Shown: positions 56,633 through 64,000 of the stretch, piece after piece
Position numbering within the stretch: position 1 is the first letter of the stretch
Layout of the letters: each line of letters begins with the position of its first letter
From: Bacteroides intestinalis
Lineage (GTDB): Bacteria; Bacteroidota; Bacteroidia; Bacteroidales; Bacteroidaceae
NCBI RefSeq assembly: GCF_902364365.1
Contig: NZ_CABJDN010000003.1
Coordinates: 558,001 to 622,000 of the forward strand
Length of the DNA stretch: 64,000 nt
Direction: 5' to 3'
The notes under the pieces: generated by a model
The model's database searches: none
What the model saw: only the letters and a program-made list of their open reading frames with translations
Told to the model about the DNA's origin: nothing
Program-made: the position numbers and the translations under genes

Positions 56633-59600
56633 TTATACAAACATTTTATCCAAGCAGGCTGACTTTATTTGCTTGAGCTTCTCAAGTCGTTGAGCCTCTA
56701 AGGATATTTGCGTGTCGAGGGAACGGAAGAAAGAGGCGATTTGACGCTGCTCGGCAATACTACTCGGAAAGGAGATACTTGTATTCAATAATGCAGACTT
56801 TGAAATACTGGAAATTTTAGTACCCTGCATAAGTGGTAATAGTTGGTTATGGTAAGAAGGGGAATTTAAATAAAAGCCTAAATATCCCTCGCTAAACTCA
56901 AATAAAGTTCTACACGGTATCGTATGTAATCCTGCTACAACTTTTTCCTCACCAATGAATGTAATCTCCGTACATTTACCTACGGTACTATCCTCTGCTG
57001 CATCGGCAAAAACTATATCGCCTTTTTGTAATTTACAATTATTGGTTAATTGATTAGCTAAAAAATGATTTGTAATGTATGGTAGATCGTCTTTTCTAAT
57101 ATCAATCAAAGTTCCAAATTTAATTAAAATATCACCATAATGTATATTTCTAGCACTCCCTAATGTTTCATTTAAATCTGCGCGTGATAAGGTATTGTTT
57201 TTTAGATAACGGAAAACAATATCAAAAGGGACTGTCTTCCAGTCTTCCTTAAACCCTTTAAAACGGACACGTGGTTTCACTTCTCCTGCTTGTGGAAACA
57301 TAGAAATAAGAGAAGAGGATTTTCCCCAATTCTTTAATCTATTCTGCAATTCCTGCAACCCCTTCACCGCAAACTCATCACCCGTAAGCTGACCAATCAA
57401 TTCCGACAACTCTTTTTGAGCATCAACAATATTGTTTTCAATTTCATTATATGATAAGGCATACTTTGCTTCCAGTGCCGTGACTGATTTCTCAAGAGCA
57501 GAAAAGACAGATGACAATGTGCCATTAATGCCACCACACACCGGGTCAATCCACTTCTTGTGCAAGAAGAACTCTATATCTTCATTGCTTAGATGTTCTA
57601 TGGCATCAATAGTAAGTTGCAGCAATGCAGCTTTATCCTCTTTGATATTTTTATTGAGCTTAGTAATTTTATCCCATAAACTCACAATCTCTTTCAGTTT
57701 AACTTTGGTTTCCGGTTCCACTTCATCGCCTTTAGCTTTGGCATCGGCCTTTATGGCATTCTTATTGAACTTGGTATTATCATCTTCATCCAGATAGGCT
57801 TGCCCTTCTTCTTCGGTGAAACCGTCACGCAGTTCTTCAAGCGAGGATGTAAATTCCTCTACTTCCGCTTGCTTTTCACTGATAGCATCCAGTTCGGCTT
57901 GAAATTTCTCATGTTGTACCAATTCAAACGGCAAGATGCGCCCCTTCAATCCATCGGGCACTTCTATCTCTTCATCACCTTTCTTCACAAGTTTATAAGC
58001 CTGCTCTACTACCCGCACAGCATCAATTCCCTCACTTTGTATAGTCTCTATATCCCCCGCTATCACCTGCCAATTATCTGAAAGAGCTTGGAAAGCGACG
58101 TATTTATCCACCAAAGGAATCGGCTTTAGGCGATTAAATATATCGTCAGCTATATCGTCCTGTTCATTTTGCTCCTTTACAGTACTGACATTCGTAATCA
58201 GTCGGCTATGAAGAAGACTTCCAAAATCGGAGAATGCATTCGCAAAGGTTTGCTTCAAATTGCACACATCCACATTCTCTTCAATAGCTTTAGCCACATC
58301 TTTGCTCTTCACCGTAGCATACGGACTACCGTCCTCCTTGGGCTGGAAAAGGTCTGCACGAAGTGAAGGCAACGCATCCCAATAGGTCTGCAATTTATTT
58401 ATCTCGCTTTCGGGAATGCCACCAAACATAGTGGCATAGATATCATATTGTTCGGCAGCCTCCGAAGAATCCACATAACGGGGAATATTGAGGTTATATC
58501 CATTCCGCCGGATTTCGTCACGGCTTACCGGGCGAGAAAAGCCAGGAATAGGCGTACGCTCACGAATGGCATCGGCAATGCGCTTTATGTCGCAGGCACG
58601 GAGTCTATTGTTCTTGCCTTCCTTGATAAATCCTTTGGAAGCATCAATAATAAGCACATCGTCACTATCCCGATGCTGCTTCAAGACCATAATCAGTGTG
58701 GGAATACCTGTTCCAAAAAAGATGTTAGCCGGCAGCCCGATAATGGCATCTATATTATTAGTCTCAATAAGATTCCGACGGATTTTCCCTTCTCCTTCGC
58801 TATCTGCGTCCACATCGCCACGGAAAAGTACTCCATGAGGCAGTACGATGGTGAGAATGCCATCGGGTTTGAGGTGATGCAGTTCGTGAAGTAAGAAAGC
58901 ATAGTCGGCTTTACTTTTAGGTGCTACACCATAATTCTTGAAACGAGAATCGAGTTCACGATCCGTGGCATCCCAATGCTGTGAATAAGGCGGATTTGAC
59001 ACAACCGCATCCACATAGAGTGGTTTGCCAATATCACTACCCATGGTTTGCAAAGGCCAGTCTTCATCCAGAGAATCAGCACAACGGGTATCAATATTGT
59101 CTGGCTTGATACCGCGCATCACGAGATTCATTCGGGTAAGGTTATAGGTATTCTCCTTCAGTTCTTGAGCATAATACTTCACTTGGTTTTTATCGGCGAT
59201 ATGGCGGCCAATAGATTTACCAATGGTAATCAGCAGAGAACCGGATCCACTTGTCGGGTCATATATTTCAATCTGCTGTTTGTCCTTATGATGCTCTGCT
59301 ACAATCTCCGACATCAGTATCGCTACCTCGTGAGGAGTGTAGAATTCACCGGCTTTCTTTCCGGCATTGGCTGCAAAATTACTGATGAGATACTCATAAA
59401 CATAACCCAGCACATCGTAATCCTGACTGCCATCGGTAGGAATATCTTTAATGAGCTTAATCAAATCCTTCAAAGCACGGGTTTGAGAAGAAGGATTTTC
59501 ACCCAATTTGCTCAATCCGGCTTGTAGCGTCTTGAAGATGTTGGCATATACATGCTTATAGTTTGTACTGATTAGTCGGTCGAAGCTATTCAACGCAGCA

Positions 59601-59917
59601 CTAAGGTCCGCCACACTGAAATCAGAATTGGGCAACAACCAAGTACTGAACAAGTATTTATATTCGATAAAATATCCTATATTATTTTTACAATAAGCAA
59701 TCATCATCGTTGCTTCCGGGTCTTCATAATCTTCTACAAGAGTCTTCATGTCATCATCATTCCATCCGATACTACGAAGATAGTTCACTTCATTGTCTGA
59801 TAGGAATTTATAGAACACAAGTCCAAGAATGTAATCCTTATATTCATTGGCATCTATTTTAGAACGCATTTTATTGGCCGAGGCCCATATTTTATTTGCA
59901 AGCTGCTGCTTATTCAT
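56633..59917 (-). CDS. hsdM: Type I restriction methyltransferase fused to a half specificity subunit (HsdM-HsdS)
   Basis: 1094 residues. The N-terminal HsdM helical domain (about 1-150) is followed by the N6-adenine methyltransferase core with EFYTP (191-195), AdoMet motif I DPTSGSGSL (220-228) and catalytic NPPY (308-311). After a long helical linker (about 560-870), the C-terminal ~210 residues form one HsdS-type target-recognition domain plus a conserved helix (LEAQRLEKLKQIKSACLDKMF). Separate HsdS proteins have two such domains; here only one is present and no other hsdS is in the window. Two copies may assemble to read a symmetric split site. A possible -7 element TAATTTTG is the complement of 59976-59983. 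Confidence 0.88.
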   Translation of the reverse strand: MNKQQLANKIWASANKMRSKIDANEYKDYILGLVFYKFLSDNEVNYLRSIGWNDDDMKTLVEDYEDPEATMMIAYCKNNIGYFIEYKYLFSTWLLPNSDFSVADLSAALNSFDRLISTNYKHVYANIFKTLQAGLSKLGENPSSQTRALKDLIKLIKDIPTDGSQDYDVLGYVYEYLISNFAANAGKKAGEFYTPHEVAILMSEIVAEHHKDKQQIEIYDPTSGSGSLLITIGKSIGRHIADKNQVKYYAQELKENTYNLTRMNLVMRGIKPDNIDTRCADSLDEDWPLQTMGSDIGKPLYVDAVVSNPPYSQHWDATDRELDSRFKNYGVAPKSKADYAFLLHELHHLKPDGILTIVLPHGVLFRGDVDADSEGEGKIRRNLIETNNIDAIIGLPANIFFGTGIPTLIMVLKQHRDSDDVLIIDASKGFIKEGKNNRLRACDIKRIADAIRERTPIPGFSRPVSRDEIRRNGYNLNIPRYVDSSEAAEQYDIYATMFGGIPESEINKLQTYWDALPSLRADLFQPKEDGSPYATVKSKDVAKAIEENVDVCNLKQTFANAFSDFGSLLHSRLITNVSTVKEQNEQDDIADDIFNRLKPIPLVDKYVAFQALSDNWQVIAGDIETIQSEGIDAVRVVEQAYKLVKKGDEEIEVPDGLKGRILPFELVQHEKFQAELDAISEKQAEVEEFTSSLEELRDGFTEEEGQAYLDEDDNTKFNKNAIKADAKAKGDEVEPETKVKLKEIVSLWDKITKLNKNIKEDKAALLQLTIDAIEHLSNEDIEFFLHKKWIDPVCGGINGTLSSVFSALEKSVTALEAKYALSYNEIENNIVDAQKELSELIGQLTGDEFAVKGLQELQNRLKNWGKSSSLISMFPQAGEVKPRVRFKGFKEDWKTVPFDIVFRYLKNNTLSRADLNETLGSARNIHYGDILIKFGTLIDIRKDDLPYITNHFLANQLTNNCKLQKGDIVFADAAEDSTVGKCTEITFIGEEKVVAGLHTIPCRTLFEFSEGYLGFYLNSPSYHNQLLPLMQGTKISSISKSALLNTSISFPSSIAEQRQIASFFRSLDTQISLEAQRLEKLKQIKSACLDKMFV

Positions 59918-60333
59918 ATATTTAATGTCTTAATTATCTTTTATTTCCTACAATTCATCATCAATTATATACATACAAAATTAACAATTTATTCTCATAT
60001 TTATTGCCGATTTGGAAAATATAACTCCCAAATAGATGAAAAAATATTTGTTTAAGCAACAATTAGAGACAAGCGTAAGAATTATCTCCGCATTTTTTAC
60101 TACTCCCACCTCATGTCTGCTCTCCTTCCTATACCCTCCCTTCAGAACACCTTCTGAGAGGGGGAACAATGAGTCAGGAACAGAAAGGCATTCAGTCCCT
60201 GAGTGAAAGGCTTTCAGTCAGGGACTGAATCACGTTCACTCAGGGAGTGAAACGAAAGCTCTCTGCAAAACGAAGGATTTTAGAAAATATTTGTAACAAA
60301 AAAAATCAATCAGCAAGATAAAGACTTCAGGTA
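59918..60333. other. Intergenic region between hsdMS and the HTH-regulator gene
   Basis: Contains a possible hsdMS -7 element (minus strand, 59976-59983) and the strong inverted repeats at 60190-60251. No convincing gene; the short frames (about 60-90 codons) have no recognisable features. Confidence 0.5.
60190..60251. repeat. Compound hairpins downstream of the HTH-regulator gene
   Basis: ATTCAGTCCCTGA (60190-60202) and TCAGGGACTGAAT (60218-60230) are a perfect 13-bp inverted repeat with an inner GAAAG/CTTTC pair. TTCACTC (60235-60241) / GAGTGAA (60245-60251) form a second hairpin. The TCAGGGA and GAGTGAAA words recur between them. Confidence 0.75.
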
Positions 60334-61314
60334 TCAGCATTCCCCAATAACCGCATCCACCGTCTCCCCCTCCTTGAACAGTGTCTCGTTCGCCTGCGCC
60401 AACCGCTTCTTCAACCGGAACTTTTGTTGTGAAACCGAAGCAGGCGACACCGCAATAAGCGTAGCCACCTGTGCATTCGTGAAATGCAGACGTATCAGCA
60501 GGCAAAGTTGCAGGTCGGCAGCAGTTAATGAAGGAAAACGTGTGACAAGGCGGTTGGTGAAGTCATTGTACACACGATTTGCGAGTTCTATCAGGTGTTC
60601 CCAGTCTTTATCAGAGAGAAACTTGGGTTGGCGGCGCAGACGTTCCACCGCATCATCACGGTCTATTAACGTTGAAGTAAGAATCTGCACTTGCTTATCA
60701 AGCAGACAGATGCGTTCATTCTGCTTCTCCAGCAGTTCAGCTTCACGAGGCAACGGACGTTTTTCATATTCTTTAAGGCGAATACGGAGGGAGTCGTTCT
60801 CTCCTCGCAAGAGTACATTCCGGTCCGTGAGATTCAGCAAAGACTCTTCTACTTCTTCTCGCTCTTCGTCCATCAACGCCATTTCGTTCAAACACGCTTC
60901 CAATTCTTCGCGTTCGCGCTCGTTGCTACGCAGACGTTGTTCGTTCTCGCTCAGATTTATGAGATAACGGCGGTGCTTGCGCTCCTTGGAAAACTGAATA
61001 TCCTTGATGGAAAGCCATACATTGAGGCCCATCATTAGTGCGGTGAATGTTCCCCACAGAAATTGTTTCCGCTTGTCGGCGGGCTTCAGGCGAACCAGGT
61101 TTCCACCGGAATGTTCCTTCACCTGATTGTATTCACGATGCAAGCCGGAGAGCAGACGGGCTATCCGGGCACTGTCGGCGACACCGGATTGTACCAGCGA
61201 GTCGGCACGGACAAGGGACTGTTCGTAGTTCATCAAAGTCGGGTCGGCAGGTTTCGAGCAGGCTGTCAGCCCGAAAAGGAGAGTCAGCAAGAGAAGAAGA
61301 GACGCGTGTTTCAT
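60334..61314 (-). CDS. Membrane-anchored HTH regulator with lipobox-like N-terminus
   Basis: 326 residues from ATG 61314. The N-terminal signal ends in LTAC (Cys19), a lipobox. A short periplasmic-looking segment (20-80) precedes one strong membrane helix (about 84-104). The following segment is positively charged (KDIQFSKERKHRR), so by the positive-inside rule the C-terminus is cytoplasmic. Residues about 115-230 form a Glu/Arg-rich coiled coil. The C-terminal ~65 residues carry an HTH of the LuxR/sigma-like type (LTAADLQLCLLI ... VSQQKFRLKKRL). It is probably a membrane-tethered DNA-binding protein. A -7 element TACCTTTG is the complement of 61345-61352. Confidence 0.7.
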   Translation of the reverse strand: MKHASLLLLLTLLFGLTACSKPADPTLMNYEQSLVRADSLVQSGVADSARIARLLSGLHREYNQVKEHSGGNLVRLKPADKRKQFLWGTFTALMMGLNVWLSIKDIQFSKERKHRRYLINLSENEQRLRSNEREREELEACLNEMALMDEEREEVEESLLNLTDRNVLLRGENDSLRIRLKEYEKRPLPREAELLEKQNERICLLDKQVQILTSTLIDRDDAVERLRRQPKFLSDKDWEHLIELANRVYNDFTNRLVTRFPSLTAADLQLCLLIRLHFTNAQVATLIAVSPASVSQQKFRLKKRLAQANETLFKEGETVDAVIGEC

Positions 61315-61374
61315 CTTGAATGTATCTATTAATATAATAAGGTGCAAAGGTAGCGCTTTCTACCTACAAAAAGC

Positions 61375-61410
61375 ACAGAGGCGCAAAGTTTTTGTCCTTT
61401 GCGCCCCTGT
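61375..61410 (-). terminator. Hairpin downstream of the second GH2 gene
   Basis: ACAG-A-GGCGCAAAG (61375-61388) pairs with CTTTGCGCC-C-CTGT (61397-61410), a nearly perfect 13-bp stem with loop TTTTTGTC. It lies 105 bp past the GH2 stop and just upstream of the HTH-regulator promoter. A following T-run is short, so it may be a repeat element rather than a strong terminator. Confidence 0.55.
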
Positions 61411-61514
61411 AACAATATAAATAGATTTTTAGAACTCGCTTGTAAAGTGGTATTTTATATTTGAAGTACTTCAAGCATATAAGAGTCATAAAATATCGAG
61501 ATACGTATGAAGCT

Positions 61515-63956
61515 TTAATCAATACACAGGATTTTTTCAACAGCGGGTAGTAGATGCCCACCATAAACCTTCAGGGTAGCGCTTCCTACTGCATCACCAG
61601 CTTCTACAATCAACATTAATTTACCATTGAAAGTTCTCATGTAAGAAGAAGCAAAAGAAGTTTGACTTGTCGGGTCACCATTACAAGCAGCCTTTAAATG
61701 AGCATTGCCTTCTACCTCAAAGAAAAGTAAGTTGTCGGCCTTGGGACATAGATTGCCCTCCTTATCAACAATTTCAACTGTGACAAAAGCAAGATCTTGA
61801 CCATCCGCCTTAATTTCCCGACGATCGACTGTTGTCCGTAGGCGATAAGTTTCTCCAGCAGTCTTTATAGCAGCAGTATCTACAGGCAAACCTTCATGAT
61901 TGTATGCCACAACCTTGATTTCTCCAGGCTGATAGGTGACATCTTGCCACATCATACGATAACGATTATATTTGCTTTCCTTGCTCTTTTCCTTCATCCC
62001 CATACTTTTACCGTTAATAAACAGTTCTGCTTTAGGGTAATTAGTATAGCAAAACACAGGAACGTTTTGTCCTAAGCGCTCTTCCCAATTCCAATGCGGA
62101 AGTAGGTGCAATACAGGCGTTTTACTCCATTTACTCTGGTAAAGGTAGAATCGATCTTTCTTCATTCCTGCCAAGTCGACAATACCAAAATAAGAACTAC
62201 GTGCCGGAGTACCTTCATTATAAGGCGTCGGCTCTCCCAAATAATCAAAGCCAGTCCAAACAAATTCACCGAATATAAAATCACAATCATCTTGTTGTTC
62301 AAATTCTGTATCCGGCGTAGATGCCCACCTTGGATATTCCATATCATAAGACGACACATGGTAATCTTCATAGCAGGCTCCTGGTTTCTCGGTTACTGGA
62401 AATTTATATTCACCACGACTACTCACTGTAGATGCGGTTTCACTTCCATAGAGTATGTAATCGGGATGTGCATCATGTTGCCTTCTGTAATCGTGAGGTT
62501 TATAGTTAAAGCCAACCAAATCGACTACATCCGTCAATCCGTTTTTTATAGCAGCAATATGCCCATTGAAACCTGCTGTCACAGGACGAGTCGGATCTTC
62601 CCGATGACAAATGTCAGCAAGCATTCGGGCTACTTCTGCACCATCACGTTGATTTTGCTCGCGTATTTCATTGCCGATGCTCCACATGATAACACATGGA
62701 TGGTTTCGATCACGCCGAATCATAGCCTGTAAATCACGCTCTGCCCATTCGTCAAAATAACAATGATAACCATTGGCATTTTTCCCGATTCGCCATTCAT
62801 CAAAGGCCTCTACTTGTACTACAAACCCCATACGATCACACAAATCAAGCAGCTCGGGAGCAGGAGGATTATGGGACGTGCGGATAGCATTGCACCCCAT
62901 TTCTTTCATAATTTCCAACTGTCGTTCTATAGCCCGCACATTGACAGCTGCTCCTAAAGGTCCCAAATCATGATGCAAGCAGACTCCTTTTAGCTTTATA
63001 GATTCACCATTCAGAAAAAAGCCTTTGTCTTTGTCAAAACGGATGAAACGTAAACCAAAACTAATTTTATGGGTATCCATCAGTTGGTCGCCTACATATA
63101 CATTGGAAACCAGTTGATATAAGTGGGGGGTATCGATACTCCATAAAAGAGGCTTTGGGAAGCTTATATCCTGCTCGAATGTAGAATTTCTTTCTCCTAT
63201 GATTCTTCTTTGAGTTCTTTTTTTTCCTACCACGTTACCTTGGGCGTCAATAATAACACTTTCTAAAAGTATCGCACTTTTCTCATCGGCATGGTTCTCT
63301 ATGCATGTGGAGATATGTACTTTTCCTTTCTGTTTGGATACCTCCGGCGTCGTGACAAATATTCCCCAATGCCCAATATTTATCGGATTTGCTACCACTA
63401 AACGTACATTGCGATAAAGTCCGGCTCCTGAATACCAACGAGACGATTCCGGCTTATTTTCCAGACGCACTACCAATATGTTTTTCCCTGAGTAATTCCA
63501 TTTATCAGTCAAGTCAAAGGCGAAAGAAGAATAACCATAGGGCCATTCTCCAATATATTGCCCATTCAGGTAAACTTTAGACAAACTCATAGCTCCATCA
63601 AACTCTACCCTAATCCGCTTACCTGCCATTGAAGCATTGGACATTATATCAGTACGATAATATCCTACACCAAAAGCCGGTAAGGCTCCTGTACGTCCAG
63701 TGCGTATCCGAGGAGCCTTATCACCATCTTCTAAAACTTGAACCGATTGCATATCAATACGCATGTCGAAAGGCTTATCTATCGCCCAGTCATGAGGTAC
63801 ACGTATTTGTTCCCAATCATTATCGTCAAAGTCTGGTCTAATAGCATTAGGAACATCACCAAAGTGAAATTTCCAAGAGGTCAATGGAATCTGTTCGCAA
63901 GCAATGACAGAGACATTCCATAGTATCAAAACAAAAAATATGATTTTCCTTTCCAT
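61515..63956 (-). CDS. GH2 beta-galactosidase, predicted lipoprotein
   Basis: An 813-residue GH2 enzyme closely related to the one at 24416-26902, with the same domain order and catalytic residues at the same positions: acid/base Glu430 in MWSIGNEI and nucleophile Glu506 in GSETASTV. Unlike its paralogue, its signal ends in the lipobox VIAC (Cys20), so it should be lipid-anchored. Substrate specificity cannot be read from the sequence; beta-galactosidase is the family-based guess. It stands alone on the minus strand and its promoter may lie past the window edge. Confidence 0.83.
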   Translation of the reverse strand: MERKIIFFVLILWNVSVIACEQIPLTSWKFHFGDVPNAIRPDFDDNDWEQIRVPHDWAIDKPFDMRIDMQSVQVLEDGDKAPRIRTGRTGALPAFGVGYYRTDIMSNASMAGKRIRVEFDGAMSLSKVYLNGQYIGEWPYGYSSFAFDLTDKWNYSGKNILVVRLENKPESSRWYSGAGLYRNVRLVVANPINIGHWGIFVTTPEVSKQKGKVHISTCIENHADEKSAILLESVIIDAQGNVVGKKRTQRRIIGERNSTFEQDISFPKPLLWSIDTPHLYQLVSNVYVGDQLMDTHKISFGLRFIRFDKDKGFFLNGESIKLKGVCLHHDLGPLGAAVNVRAIERQLEIMKEMGCNAIRTSHNPPAPELLDLCDRMGFVVQVEAFDEWRIGKNANGYHCYFDEWAERDLQAMIRRDRNHPCVIMWSIGNEIREQNQRDGAEVARMLADICHREDPTRPVTAGFNGHIAAIKNGLTDVVDLVGFNYKPHDYRRQHDAHPDYILYGSETASTVSSRGEYKFPVTEKPGACYEDYHVSSYDMEYPRWASTPDTEFEQQDDCDFIFGEFVWTGFDYLGEPTPYNEGTPARSSYFGIVDLAGMKKDRFYLYQSKWSKTPVLHLLPHWNWEERLGQNVPVFCYTNYPKAELFINGKSMGMKEKSKESKYNRYRMMWQDVTYQPGEIKVVAYNHEGLPVDTAAIKTAGETYRLRTTVDRREIKADGQDLAFVTVEIVDKEGNLCPKADNLLFFEVEGNAHLKAACNGDPTSQTSFASSYMRTFNGKLMLIVEAGDAVGSATLKVYGGHLLPAVEKILCID

Positions 63957-64000
63957 GATATCAATTTTAATAGATAACTCACTAATACCCCACTAAAATT

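Noticed and set aside
51283-59917. Restriction genes as part of an integrated prophage or conjugative element
   Set aside because: No integrase, attachment repeats, relaxase or phage structural gene is visible on either side within the window.

Overview
The window looks like a chromosomal segment of a gut Bacteroides (order Bacteroidales). The evidence is a SusC/D/E/F starch-uptake cluster, a hybrid two-component regulator, Bacteroides-type promoters (-7 element TAnnTTTG, -33 TTTG, little Shine-Dalgarno signal), an HU-HIG DNA-binding protein and an oadGAB sodium-pump decarboxylase. I cannot name the species from sequence alone.

Layout. 1-2738 (minus): a housekeeping run of nitroreductase, small membrane protein, DUF2520 dehydrogenase-like protein, KdsC-type phosphatase and Maf (cut by the window edge). 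2901-3884 (plus): a GNAT/FemAB-like acyltransferase. 3888-21148 (minus): a starch locus in the order susC, susD, susE, susF, a GH53 remnant, a susA-like GH13, an esterase fusion, a large GH13 amylase and an exported GH133-type debranching enzyme. 21149-22822 is a repeat-rich non-coding gap. 22823-24373 (plus): an AAA-ATPase/PDDEXK protein. 24416-30721 (minus): a galactan-type operon (clan GH-A hydrolase, GH53, GH2). 31434-35447 (minus): a hybrid two-component regulator. 35860-40899 (plus): a LacI-family regulator, an MFS sugar transporter and a GH65 disaccharide phosphorylase. 41000-46634 (plus): an RND efflux operon. 46783-50158 (minus): oadGAB. 50363-50857 (minus): HU-HIG. 51283-59917 (minus): a type I restriction system with a fused HsdM-HsdS and a RhuM gene. 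60334-61314 (minus): a membrane-tethered HTH regulator. 61515-63956 (minus): a second GH2.

How it fits together. Three near-identical palindromes (TGCAAACGnTTGCA type) lie upstream of susC, the amylase and the LacI-family gene. Each sits 54-55 bp upstream of a Bacteroides -7 element on the strand of the gene. This suggests one LacI-family regulator that activates starch import, starch cutting and, in its own operon, disaccharide import and phosphorolysis. No susR or susB homologue is present in the window. The separate galactan operon has its own consensus promoter and is probably controlled by the adjacent hybrid two-component regulator.

The most unusual features are: the invariant operator-promoter spacing; a susA-like amylase whose first ~57 residues were copied from the neighbouring esterase; a GH53 remnant inside the starch locus; an HsdM-HsdS fusion with a single target-recognition domain; a lipobox/TM/coiled-coil/HTH regulator; and families of long intergenic hairpins, three of which share a GGCTGCGC core.
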